Source: Silvania confinis (GTDB lineage Bacteria > Pseudomonadota > Gammaproteobacteria > Enterobacterales > Enterobacteriaceae). From it: DNA of 64,000 nt. The notes below the pieces were generated by a model. That model made no database searches and was not told the DNA's origin. It was given only the letters and a program-made list of their open reading frames with translations. The DNA lies in assembly GCF_025564085.1 (NCBI RefSeq), contig NZ_JAMGZJ010000072.1, positions 62,001 to 126,000 of the forward strand, read 5' to 3'. The position numbers were made by a program, and so were the translations under genes. The first letter of the stretch is position 1; the number at the start of each line of letters is the position of its first letter. Below are positions 51,402 to 60,433 of the stretch, in pieces.

Positions 51402-54052
51402 TGAGTACCCATAATTCTGCAAATATCATTCAGGGCTGGCAGGGCGTTGAGCAAGGTGCCGGCCAGGCGATTGACTGGATTAGCGCCGTTCGCCAGGACG
51501 CCCCGCGTCTGAACACCGAAGCCGACCGACTGACGCTGAACCTGCGCCGCAGCCGTAACAAAGCCCGCCGACTGGCGCAGGCGGCTGCACGCCCGATGAC
51601 CATCGGCTTCTTTGGCTTGTCGCAGGCGGGCAAGTCGTACCTGATTTCGGCGCTGGCCGCCGGTGAAAACGGCAAGCTGGGCACGGTGCTCGGCGGGCGT
51701 CAGCTCGATTTTCTGACCCACATCAACCCGCCAGGCGGCGGGAAAGAGGCCACCGGTCTGGTGACCCGCTTCAGCCGCCTGAAGCATGACGACGACCAAA
51801 ACTGGCCGGTCAGACTGCAGCTGTTCAGCGAAGTCGAGATGGCCAAAATCCTCGCCAACGCCTTCGTGCATGACTTCAACCAGGAGAAGTTCGACTGGAA
51901 TTATGACGAAGGACGGATTGGCGACCTGCTGGCGACGCTGGAAAAACGCCGCCGCCCGACGCGCGTGCCGGGCGTCACGGAAGACGACGTGGTCTCCTTC
52001 TGGGACTACCTCGTCCGCCATGCGGAAAAAACCCAAAGCCGCTTCGCCCTGCACTACTGGCCGCAGGCGGTAAACCTCGCCCCGTGGCTGACCACTGACG
52101 ATCGCGCCCAGCTGTTCTCGGTGCTGTGGGGAGAAGTGCCGGAGCTGACCCGCGCCTACGGGCATTTTGCCCAGACTCTGCAACGCCTGGGCAGTGTGCA
52201 GGAAGTGCGCGCGCCGTTAAGCACGCTGGTAGTTGAAGAGAACGGCCTGCTGATCCAGAAAAACAGCATCATGAACGTGGACATGCTGGAGCATCTCAAC
52301 CAGCCGGACGATCCGCGCATTGAAGTCTGTCCGCTGCAGGATGGCCAGCTGGCGGCACCTGTCACGATTTCGCTGGCCGAGCTGACCGTGTTGACGGCGG
52401 AACTGCATGTTCCGCTCAGTGCACCGACCACCGAGCCGCTGTTCGATCAGGTGGATCTGCTTGATTTCCCTGGCTACCGCGGGCGCATGTCTATCGACAC
52501 GTTCAACGGCAAGTCGGCCGAGAGCGAAGGCGGCAGCCGTCTGGCAGAGCTGATCCTGCGCGGCAAAGTGGCTTATCTGTTTGAGCGTTATACCGAAAAC
52601 CAGGAGATGAACGTCCTGGTGCTCTGTACCCCTTCCGCCAGGCAGTCGGACGTGTCTGACGTGGGCGATGCGCTGGACGAGTGGATCTCTCGCACTCAGG
52701 GCGACGATGCAGACGTGCGCGGACGCCGTCTGCCGGGGCTGGTCTGGGCGTTGACCATGTTCGATAACCGCGTCACCGGCGCGCTGGGGCACGAAGAAGC
52801 CCTGCTGCGTCAGTACTGGGGACAGGGCGGGATGATCAAAATGGCGATGCTGGAGAAATTCGGCAAATACAGCTGGATGAGTGAATGGAAGAAGGGCGAA
52901 ACCTTCAACAACACTTTCCTGGTGCGTAAACCCGGTATGCCAACGCCGTTCATTCGGATGAGCAGCGGCAGCGAAGTGGCCTTAAGCGAAGACAACGCCG
53001 ATCAGCTGACGCTGATGCGTAAAACCTTCGTGGAAGACGACGCCGTGAACCGCTACATCGCCTCGCCGGCAGAAGCCTGGGACGCGATGCTGAGCCTCAA
53101 TGATGGCGGCATGAACCGTATGGCGCGCTACCTGAGCCAGGTCGCACGCCCGGAGAACAAGCTGGAACGCATCGCCGAACAGCTCGAAGAGAGCCGTCAC
53201 GAGCTGGTGCAAGGCGGGCTGGGCAACTGGTATCAGCCGGATGGCGACGAAGAAGTGGCGAAGAAAGCCCGCATCGCCCAGGAGATTGTGGCGGCGGTGA
53301 AAAAACGCAACGGGATGCACGGGGAACTGCTGGCGCGCCTGGTGCCGACGCGCCGTTCGTTGCACGCCCTGTACATGCAGCAGGTGAGCCTGCCTGATGC
53401 GGCAGAAGAAGAAGATGTGTTTGATATCGGCCTCGACGATACCCAGGGTAGCAGCGCCACCAGCGTCAAGAGCCACAGCCACGAAGTCGCCTTTGCCCGC
53501 CAGAGCGTTCAGCACTGGATCAACCACCTGCGCGGCCTGCCGGAAACCCCGGCGATGCTCAATTACATTGGCCTGCCACGCGCTACCGCCGAAGAGCTGG
53601 TCGATGAACTGATCACCGGTCTGCTGCGTCTGCGTGCCGAAGAGGCGCTGGTTGCGGTGATGCAAAACACCGACCAGGCGGGCGTGCGTCGCGACTGGAT
53701 GGTGAATCGTCAGGTGTCGCGCGTTCTGCACGTCATGAGCGATTTTATGACCTGGCTTGGCTATCAAAGCGTGCCGGAGAAGAAGCGTCCAACCCGCCAG
53801 AACCAGCCCGATCAACCGATCTTCACCCGTCCGGCCCAGTGCGACAGCGTGGTGTGGAAGGATGATGAGCGGCTGGTCAGCCTTACGCCGCAACAGCTGA
53901 ACTACAGCGGCTATTTCATTCTTGACTGGCTGATCGGCCTGGAAGCCCTCATTACCGAGAACGCCGGGCACTCAGCCGGTCGTGAAATTAGCGTGGCGCA
54001 GAATGAAAAGCTGGGAGCCATCCTCAACCTTATTCAGCGTTCACAGGAGTAA
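51401..54052 (+). CDS. srfC: SrfC family protein with dynamin-like P-loop GTPase domain
   Basis: 883 residues. The P-loop is GLSQAGKS at 72-79 and the G3 motif is DFPG at 355-358. The long gap between them, the helical regions after residue ~520, and a helical N-terminal stretch before the P-loop recall dynamin-like proteins. A hydrophobic beta strand ahead of the P-loop (MTIGFF) supports a true NTPase. It belongs to the putative virulence factor SrfC family. I see no secretion signal. Translation is coupled to srfB, so the two probably act as a pair. Confidence 0.85.
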   Translation: MSTHNSANIIQGWQGVEQGAGQAIDWISAVRQDAPRLNTEADRLTLNLRRSRNKARRLAQAAARPMTIGFFGLSQAGKSYLISALAAGENGKLGTVLGGRQLDFLTHINPPGGGKEATGLVTRFSRLKHDDDQNWPVRLQLFSEVEMAKILANAFVHDFNQEKFDWNYDEGRIGDLLATLEKRRRPTRVPGVTEDDVVSFWDYLVRHAEKTQSRFALHYWPQAVNLAPWLTTDDRAQLFSVLWGEVPELTRAYGHFAQTLQRLGSVQEVRAPLSTLVVEENGLLIQKNSIMNVDMLEHLNQPDDPRIEVCPLQDGQLAAPVTISLAELTVLTAELHVPLSAPTTEPLFDQVDLLDFPGYRGRMSIDTFNGKSAESEGGSRLAELILRGKVAYLFERYTENQEMNVLVLCTPSARQSDVSDVGDALDEWISRTQGDDADVRGRRLPGLVWALTMFDNRVTGALGHEEALLRQYWGQGGMIKMAMLEKFGKYSWMSEWKKGETFNNTFLVRKPGMPTPFIRMSSGSEVALSEDNADQLTLMRKTFVEDDAVNRYIASPAEAWDAMLSLNDGGMNRMARYLSQVARPENKLERIAEQLEESRHELVQGGLGNWYQPDGDEEVAKKARIAQEIVAAVKKRNGMHGELLARLVPTRRSLHALYMQQVSLPDAAEEEDVFDIGLDDTQGSSATSVKSHSHEVAFARQSVQHWINHLRGLPETPAMLNYIGLPRATAEELVDELITGLLRLRAEEALVAVMQNTDQAGVRRDWMVNRQVSRVLHVMSDFMTWLGYQSVPEKKRPTRQNQPDQPIFTRPAQCDSVVWKDDERLVSLTPQQLNYSGYFILDWLIGLEALITENAGHSAGREISVAQNEKLGAILNLIQRSQE

Positions 54053-54058
54053 CCGGAC

Positions 54059-55021
54059 GTGATCAAACCCGAATTAAAACCCTTAAACCCCGTCAATCCT
54101 GGCTACGCCACCCTGCTGCTCAAGGGCTGGAAAGGCGGTACCGAGGGAGTTGAGATCTCCATCCTGCGCAACCAGGACAGCCTGTACCTCGACAGCCGCG
54201 GCGGTTGGGTGAGCGGTGAAATGTTCCTTGGCCTGCCCGCCCTGAGCCTCGTTGACGAAGTGCCCGCCGTGCAGGTTGGCCCGTCGTTTATCGACCCGCT
54301 GCTGGCCAACCGTCAGGCGGCGTATCGCATCACCATTAAAGACAGCGCCACCCGCGATGTGGGCATTCTGGCCATCACAGACGGCCTGCTCAGCTCCCAG
54401 GCGGGAGGGGAAAACCCACTGGCAGAGAACAGCCAGACGCTGGATGTCACCCCGCCCGCCCAGCCTGAGCCGGTGGTGGACGCCCCGGCACCGGACCCGG
54501 TCGCTGACGTGCCAGCCGCCCCCGCAAGCCGCAAAGCGCCGTTGGCCATTATCCTCGCGGTGATCGCCCTGCTGCTGGCCGCTGCCGCCGCCGGATGGTG
54601 GTTTATGCGTACCCCTGCGGCGGCCGACGCGCCCGCCCCTGCTCCCGCGCCTGTTGCTGCCCCGGTAGCCAAAATCAGCGGCCCATGCGGTGACGACCAG
54701 ATGAGCAGCGGCAACGCCATGGATTTCGTCAAAGGTTGTCTGCGCAGCCAGCCAAGCAGCGCCCAGCTGCTGGATGTGATTGCCAAAGCGAAAGCCGACA
54801 AAAAATGTGATGTCGCCCAACGCCTGTATGCCTACAAGGCGCAGTCCGGCGATAGCCAGATGGCGATGCGCTACGCGCAGGAATATGACCCGAAATCCGC
54901 CCAGGCGGAGGGATGTTTCAGCCCTGACCCGCAAACAGCCAGCTACTGGTACGAAGCGGTGGTGAATCAGGATCCGCAAAACGCCGAGGCGAAAGCCCGT
55001 TTAGCTGAGCTGAAAAAATAG
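54059..55021 (+). CDS. Single-pass membrane protein of the srf cluster
   Basis: 320 residues from GTG 54059, seven bases after srfC with CAGGAG upstream. A beta-rich cytosolic domain (1-~125) starts with PGYATLLLKGWKGGTEGVEISI. A Pro/Ala-rich link, one membrane segment (APLAIILAVIALLLAAAAAG, ~160-179), another Pro/Ala link and a periplasmic domain (~203-320) follow. The last resembles SEL1/TPR helices (CDVAQRLYAYKAQSGDSQMAMRYA) with three or four cysteines. Family unknown. The topology matches SrfA and the vWA protein: cytosolic domain, membrane, proline link, periplasmic domain. Confidence 0.75.
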   Translation: MIKPELKPLNPVNPGYATLLLKGWKGGTEGVEISILRNQDSLYLDSRGGWVSGEMFLGLPALSLVDEVPAVQVGPSFIDPLLANRQAAYRITIKDSATRDVGILAITDGLLSSQAGGENPLAENSQTLDVTPPAQPEPVVDAPAPDPVADVPAAPASRKAPLAIILAVIALLLAAAAAGWWFMRTPAAADAPAPAPAPVAAPVAKISGPCGDDQMSSGNAMDFVKGCLRSQPSSAQLLDVIAKAKADKKCDVAQRLYAYKAQSGDSQMAMRYAQEYDPKSAQAEGCFSPDPQTASYWYEAVVNQDPQNAEAKARLAELKK

Positions 55022-55030
55022 GACGACGTA

Positions 55031-56986
55031 ATGAAAAAGAGTCATGGATTCAGCGGCCTGCTGTGTGCGGCGGCATTAAGTTTGCCTGCCCACGCCGCGG
55101 ACACAAAGCCGCTGCTACAGGAAGGTAAACAGACCCTGTTCCAGCGGGTGCTTACCTATCCGGGCTGCCAGCTGGCCGCCAAAGCCGGTGAAGCGGGCAA
55201 AGAGCAGCCTGCATTCAGCCGCTTTTACGTTTACCAGCGCGAAAAACAGGGCCAGGACGAGTGGTTGCAGATCGGACCGGACAGTTTCGGCCACGTCTCG
55301 GGCTGGATGAAGGCCTCGTGCACCGTGGACTGGAAAGTGCAGCTCACGCTGGCCTTTACGAACCCCGCCGGACGCCACCCGATGCTGTTCTTCAAAGAGA
55401 AGAGCGACGTCGAGTCGCTGCTGAACAACGCCAAACCTGCCGCCGCGCTGGAGCCGATGATCGCCAGCCTGAATAAGAACCAGCCGGTGCCGCAGGTGCT
55501 GGCCCGTGAGCCGGAGTACATGGTCGATCAGCTGAAAAACTTCTACCTGCTGCCGGTACTCGGTTCTGACGATGTCTTTACCGATACCGGTTTCCAGGTG
55601 CGGGTGCTGAACGTGGCCTCGGTCAGTGAGAAAGGCAGCGCCAGTGCCCCAGCCAAATCCACCGACGAGAAGAACATGATGAAGGGCTTCTCGGCGTCGG
55701 TGGTGTTCGTGATCGACTCGACCATCTCGATGGGGCCGTATATCGATCGCACCAAAGAGGCGATCGACAAAATCTACAAACGGATCGAAAAAGAGCAGTT
55801 ACAGGACAAAGTGAAGTTTGGCCTGGTGGCCTACCGTTCCAGCGTCAAGGCGGTGCCCGGGCTGGAATACGATGCCAAAATGTATGTCGATCCGAACACG
55901 GTGAAAGACGGCAACGATTTCCTCGCCAAAGTGCATGACCTGAAGCAGGCGACCGTCTCCAGTAGCAAAGTGGATGAAGATGCCTACGCCGGGGTGATGA
56001 CCGCGCTGGATAAAGTCGACTGGACGCAGTTTGGTGCGCGCTATGTGGTGCTGATCACCGACGCGGGCGCGCTCGACGGCACCGACAGCCTCTCTGCAAC
56101 CCATCTGGGTGCGGAGCAGGTACGCCAGGAAGCGGCCTACCGTGGCGTCGCGCTGTACACCCTGCACCTGAAAACACCGGACGGGAAGAAAAACCACGCT
56201 TCGGCGGCGGCGCAATATCAGGAGCTGACGATGAATCCGTTCCTGCATAAGCCGCTGTACTACCCGATCGATTCCGGGGATGTGAACAGCTTCGGCACCA
56301 TCGTAGACAGCCTGTCCAATGCCATTACCGGTCAGATCAAAACCGCCTGGAGCGGTGAAGAGACGGCAGGCAGCGCCCTGGGTGCCAGCCCGGAATATGC
56401 CGGTAAGAAAGCCGATCCGCTGCTGAGCGATGCCGAGAAACTGAGCAAGGCCATGCGTCTGGCGTACCTCGGTGACAAGCAGGGCACGCAAGCGCCGCCG
56501 GTCTTTAAATCGTGGATTAGCGATCGCGATCTGGTGAATCAGAACATCCCGGCGACCGACGTCCGCGTCCTACTGACCAAAAGTGAGCTGAGCGATCTGA
56601 GCGACGTGATGAAGAAGATCGTCAACGCCGCCAACGAAGGGATGATCTCGCCGGATGACATGTTCGCCAGCCTGCGATCGCTGGCGGCGACCATGGGCAA
56701 CGATCCTAACCAGGCAAAAGGCAAAAATGCGACCCGCCTCGGTGAAATGGGCCTGCTGGGCGAGTACATCGAAAGCCTGCCGTACCTGAGCGAAGTATTG
56801 AGCCTCGATGAAGAGACCTGGAAGAGCTGGGATGGGCTGGAGCAGGAGCGTTTCATTCGCCGCCTGAACACCAAACTCAACTACTACCAGCGCTACAACG
56901 AAGATGCCGATCGCTGGGTTGCGCTGGCACCAGACAGCGACCCGCGGGATAACGTCTACCCGGTTCCGCTGGAGAACCTGCCCTGA
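55031..56986 (+). CDS. Periplasmic von Willebrand A protein resembling the periplasmic half of T6SS kinase PpkA
   Basis: 651 residues with a signal peptide (1-~22, LSLPAHA|AD). An SH3-like N-terminal region (PGCQLAAKAGEAG, AFSRFYVYQREK, GWMKASCTVDWKVQLTLAF, TNPAGRHPMLFF) covers ~30-125. A vWA domain follows (~220-420) with metal site DSTISMG at 227-233, where Thr stands in the second position of DxSxS. A helical C-terminal domain (~470-651) completes it. From memory, the N-terminal region and vWA order match the part of Pseudomonas PpkA that lies outside the inner membrane, but no kinase domain or membrane anchor is attached. Its stop overlaps the ABC ATPase start. Confidence 0.78.
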   Translation: MKKSHGFSGLLCAAALSLPAHAADTKPLLQEGKQTLFQRVLTYPGCQLAAKAGEAGKEQPAFSRFYVYQREKQGQDEWLQIGPDSFGHVSGWMKASCTVDWKVQLTLAFTNPAGRHPMLFFKEKSDVESLLNNAKPAAALEPMIASLNKNQPVPQVLAREPEYMVDQLKNFYLLPVLGSDDVFTDTGFQVRVLNVASVSEKGSASAPAKSTDEKNMMKGFSASVVFVIDSTISMGPYIDRTKEAIDKIYKRIEKEQLQDKVKFGLVAYRSSVKAVPGLEYDAKMYVDPNTVKDGNDFLAKVHDLKQATVSSSKVDEDAYAGVMTALDKVDWTQFGARYVVLITDAGALDGTDSLSATHLGAEQVRQEAAYRGVALYTLHLKTPDGKKNHASAAAQYQELTMNPFLHKPLYYPIDSGDVNSFGTIVDSLSNAITGQIKTAWSGEETAGSALGASPEYAGKKADPLLSDAEKLSKAMRLAYLGDKQGTQAPPVFKSWISDRDLVNQNIPATDVRVLLTKSELSDLSDVMKKIVNAANEGMISPDDMFASLRSLAATMGNDPNQAKGKNATRLGEMGLLGEYIESLPYLSEVLSLDEETWKSWDGLEQERFIRRLNTKLNYYQRYNEDADRWVALAPDSDPRDNVYPVPLENLP

Positions 56987-57672
56987 TGCTTCACATTCGC
57001 GATATGGACATCCGCCGGGGTGGGCCGCAGGGCTTCTACGTCTCGCTGCCGGGGCTTACGCTCCGGTCCGGCGAGGTGGCGGCGCTGACCGGCCCCAGTG
57101 GCTGCGGCAAAAGCACGCTGCTGGAGATGATCGGGGCGATCCTACGCCCCGGCAGCCTCGGTGCCTATCAGCTGGGCGAGCGTGACATTGCCGCCCCGCT
57201 GCTGGCCGAAGACGAGCCTGCGCTGGCCGCGATCCGCGCCCGCGAGCTGGGTTTTATGCTGCAACATGGTGGGCTGCTGCCGTGGCTGTCGGTGATGGAA
57301 AACATCACCCTGGCGCGACGGCTGGCGGGCCTGACCACTCAGTCATCCTGGCTGGAGACCGCCATCGATACGCTGGGCGTACGTCATCTGCTGAAGAGCC
57401 TGCCGTCCCGGCTCTCCATTGGCGAACGACAGCGGGTGGCGTTTATCCGCGCCATCGCCCATCAACCGCGTCTGCTGCTGGCAGATGAACCGACCGCCGC
57501 GCTGGATCCCGACAACGCCAGCCGCCTGTTTGCGCTGATCGTCGACATGGTACGCAGCCTGGAGATGACGGCGATAGTCGTCAGCCATGACTGGCAGCGC
57601 GTGGATCAATTCGGCCTTAAACGTTACACCGCCAGCATTGAGGAGGGGAAAAGTGTCTTCCTGCCCGGTTGA
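56986..57672 (+). CDS. ABC transporter ATPase, LolD/TagT-like
   Basis: 228 residues. Walker A GPSGCGKST (~36-44), Q-loop MLQHGG, signature LSIGERQR (SIGER where LSGGQ is usual), Walker B LLLADEPTA (~164), and switch histidine VSHD are all present. The size and the partner permease place it in the LolD/MacB class, whose members do mechanical work on the periplasmic side rather than classic transport. The position next to an FtsX-type permease and a SUMF1 protein matches TagT of the Pseudomonas type VI regulatory pathway. Overlaps both neighbours (ATGA-type coupling). Confidence 0.87.
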   Translation: MLHIRDMDIRRGGPQGFYVSLPGLTLRSGEVAALTGPSGCGKSTLLEMIGAILRPGSLGAYQLGERDIAAPLLAEDEPALAAIRARELGFMLQHGGLLPWLSVMENITLARRLAGLTTQSSWLETAIDTLGVRHLLKSLPSRLSIGERQRVAFIRAIAHQPRLLLADEPTAALDPDNASRLFALIVDMVRSLEMTAIVVSHDWQRVDQFGLKRYTASIEEGKSVFLPG

Positions 57673-58885
57673 CAGGCCGCCTGAACGCGGCCTGCTGTGG
57701 CGCATGGCGCTACGCGATCTGATCCACGATCGCAAAGTCGCCCTGTGCATTATCTTTTCGCTGATTGCGGTGATTGCCCCGCTGCTCCTGCTGTTCGGGC
57801 TGAAAAACGGCATCGTCAGCCAGCTGCGCCACCAACTGCTGGACGATCCCCGTACCCGTGAAGTGCGGATCACCGGCAACGGAAATTACGATTTCAGCTG
57901 GCTGGAGCGGCTGGCGGAACGCCCGGAAGTGGGCTTTTCAATCCCCCTGACCCGCTCGCTGAATACCCAGGCGGATCTGGTGCGCGATGGTCAGCATTTT
58001 ATTGCCGGTGCGGAAGTGATCCCCACCGGCTCCGGCGATCCGCTGCTGTCGGACGTTGCGGTGCCTCGCCAGGATCATCAGGTGGTGTTAAGCGCCAGCG
58101 CGGCCCGCCGACTCGATCTCAAACCCGGCGAGTCATTCCGCCTGATGGTCAACCGCAAAGTTGAGGGGCAAAACCAACGCGCGGCCTTCGCCCTGACGGT
58201 GAGCGGCGTGCTGGACGACGCGCGTTTTACCCGCCCGGGAGCCTTTATCACCCTGCCGCTGCTGGTGGCACTGGAGGACTATCGCGACGGCTACCAGGTG
58301 CCGCTGCTACAGGTTAGCGAGGGCAAACCGCCCCGGGAGCGCACACGCTTCTCCCGCGCGCGCCTGTACGCCAGCACGCTGGATGATGTCCCGGCGCTGG
58401 CTCGCTGGCTGGAAGAGCAGCACATCGACGCGGTCACCCAGGCGGCACAGATTGAGGCTGTACGGGCGATCGATCGCGTACTGGGGGTTATCTTCGGGGT
58501 GATCGCCTGGATCTCGGCGACGGGCTGCATCGCCTCGTTGATCGGCGCGTTTATCGCCAATATCGATCGCAAAAGAAAGGACATGGCGGTACTGCGGCTG
58601 CTCGGTTTCCGCCGTCGCGCCGTGACCCTGTTTATTGTTATCCAGGCGCTGTTCCTGACCGGGGTGGCGTTCAGTGCCGGGCTGGTGCTTTATCTGCTGG
58701 GCAGCACCTTGTTTAACCGGGTGCTGGGCGTATCACTGCCGGACCAGGCGTTTGTCTGCCACCTCGAACCCCTTCATTTTTTGGCGGCGCTGCTGTGCGT
58801 GCTGGTGGTTGCACTCAGCGTTGCCGCTATCGGGGCATTACGCGCCCTGAAGATCGAACCTGCGGAGAGTTTACGTGAAATTTAA
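57653..58885 (+). CDS. FtsX/MacB-type ABC permease, TagS-like
   Basis: 410 residues from GTG 57653, chosen because GGAGGGG lies 5 bases upstream; the in-frame ATG at 57587 would add 22 residues and lacks such a site. Four membrane segments are seen at about 28-52, 277-300, 320-347 and 373-396, with a large periplasmic domain (~55-270) between the first two. The end reads LRALKIEPAESLREI, the typical FtsX/MacB tail. It forms the membrane part of the transporter with the preceding ATPase. The stop overlaps the next start by 11 bases. Confidence 0.85.
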   Translation: MSSCPVDRPPERGLLWRMALRDLIHDRKVALCIIFSLIAVIAPLLLLFGLKNGIVSQLRHQLLDDPRTREVRITGNGNYDFSWLERLAERPEVGFSIPLTRSLNTQADLVRDGQHFIAGAEVIPTGSGDPLLSDVAVPRQDHQVVLSASAARRLDLKPGESFRLMVNRKVEGQNQRAAFALTVSGVLDDARFTRPGAFITLPLLVALEDYRDGYQVPLLQVSEGKPPRERTRFSRARLYASTLDDVPALARWLEEQHIDAVTQAAQIEAVRAIDRVLGVIFGVIAWISATGCIASLIGAFIANIDRKRKDMAVLRLLGFRRRAVTLFIVIQALFLTGVAFSAGLVLYLLGSTLFNRVLGVSLPDQAFVCHLEPLHFLAALLCVLVVALSVAAIGALRALKIEPAESLREI

Positions 58886-60410
58886 ACTGGCACTGGGCCT
58901 GTCGCTGATTGGGCTGGGCTACTCCTGCGCCGTGCAGGCCACCTGGGATGAGAAGTTCTGGAACCCGAAACCGCTGGCGGACGATGTGATCCTGCCGATG
59001 CCGTGCGACGGCGCGATGGCGTTTCGCAAGGTCGCCATTCCGCAAAACAAGCCGTTGGAAGATTACAACATCACTCTCGGCCAGGAGGGCGATGAGTGGG
59101 GGTACGTGGAGCAATCCCGTCAGGAGCATATTGCCGGCAGCTTCCCGGATCCAAAGAACAAAGGCCGTTACTACCTGATAGCAAAATACGAACTGAGCGA
59201 TGTGCAGTTCCGCGCCCTCTCTGGCGAGTGCCCGACAGCCGACATGAAAGGCCGCCTGCCGAAAGTGAACATCGGCTGGATGGATGCGATGGCATTCGCC
59301 AACCAGTACAACCTGTGGCTGCGTAAAGAAAAACTCGCCTCGCTGCCAAAAGACGACGGACAGCCGGGCTTCCTGCGTTTGCCGACGGAAACCGAGTGGG
59401 AATTTGCCGCCCGCGGCGGGCTGGCGGTATCGCCGTCTGAGTTTCGCGATCAGCACTTCCCGATGCCGGAAGGGCTGAATGGCTATGTCTGGTTTGCCGG
59501 AGCGCAGTCCTCCAACGGCAAGTTGCAGCTGACCGGCCTGCTAAAACCGAACCCTCTCGGCCTGCATGACATTCTGGGCAACGCCGCAGAGATGATGTTT
59601 GAACCTTTCCGCCTCAACAAGCTGGATCGTCTGCACGGTAAAGCGGGCGGCTATGTGGTGCGCGGCGGCAGCTATGTCACCACCCAGGGGGATATTCGTA
59701 GCGCCCTGCGCGGCGAAGAACCTTACTACTCCGACAGCGGCGAGAACGTGAGTAAAACCACCGGCGTGCGCCTGGTGATGGTCTCCACCACCCTCACCTC
59801 CCGCGATCGCGTGAAAGAGATCGAGAAAGAGTGGCAGGCCCTCGGCAGCGCACCCAAAACCGCCGCACAAGGCAAGGCCCCGGACTCACTGCAAAACCTG
59901 AATGCCATCTCTGCCAAAGTGCAGGATGACGGACTTAAAAAGGAGCTGGAAAAACTGCGCGGCGAGCTGCGCGCGAATGGCCAGCTGCGCGATGAGCAGC
60001 GCGACCAGGCCATTCGCACGTCGCTGCAGCTGGGCGCATTCCTCTGCACCAAAATGAAAGATGACGGGGAGTTCCTCGACCGCCTGAACCAGCTTTACAG
60101 CAAAACCTGCGCCGCCGACAGCCAGCTGGACGCCAACTGCGCGCGCCGCCAGGAGCAGCTGGGTCAGCACCAGAAAGCGCTGGAATTTATCTCCAGTTAC
60201 TACGCTGACACGCTGGTTGATATGGGCTCGACCTACAACAAACCGCTTATCGACCCACAGATCGCCGTGGTTCAGCAGCAGATGGCTGCCCGCGGAAAAA
60301 CAAACCTGAACGGCTACCTGGATACCTACTGGATGAACCTTCAGGGCTACTGGAAAGATGGCAAAGTCGCGCGCGATGCGTGGCTGATGGCATGCAAAAA
60401 AAATAATTAA
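58875..60410 (+). CDS. Periplasmic SUMF1/formylglycine-generating-enzyme-fold protein, TagR-like
   Basis: 511 residues from GTG 58875 with a signal peptide (1-~22, CAVQA|TW). The SUMF1 domain spans ~85-305, with YELSDVQFRAL, LPTETEWEFAARGG (~170-183), GNAAEMMFEPF (~236) and VVRGGSYVTTQGDIRSA (~261). The cysteine pair used for catalysis in true formylglycine enzymes is absent from that region, so I read it as a binding or sensing module. A coiled-coil stretch (~318-395) and a helical domain with cysteines follow. TagR in Pseudomonas has the same fold, place and partners. GTG start shared with the permease end. Confidence 0.82.
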   Translation: MKFKLALGLSLIGLGYSCAVQATWDEKFWNPKPLADDVILPMPCDGAMAFRKVAIPQNKPLEDYNITLGQEGDEWGYVEQSRQEHIAGSFPDPKNKGRYYLIAKYELSDVQFRALSGECPTADMKGRLPKVNIGWMDAMAFANQYNLWLRKEKLASLPKDDGQPGFLRLPTETEWEFAARGGLAVSPSEFRDQHFPMPEGLNGYVWFAGAQSSNGKLQLTGLLKPNPLGLHDILGNAAEMMFEPFRLNKLDRLHGKAGGYVVRGGSYVTTQGDIRSALRGEEPYYSDSGENVSKTTGVRLVMVSTTLTSRDRVKEIEKEWQALGSAPKTAAQGKAPDSLQNLNAISAKVQDDGLKKELEKLRGELRANGQLRDEQRDQAIRTSLQLGAFLCTKMKDDGEFLDRLNQLYSKTCAADSQLDANCARRQEQLGQHQKALEFISSYYADTLVDMGSTYNKPLIDPQIAVVQQQMAARGKTNLNGYLDTYWMNLQGYWKDGKVARDAWLMACKKNN

Positions 60411-60433
60411 TTTCGACATGGAGATAGCAGTTA

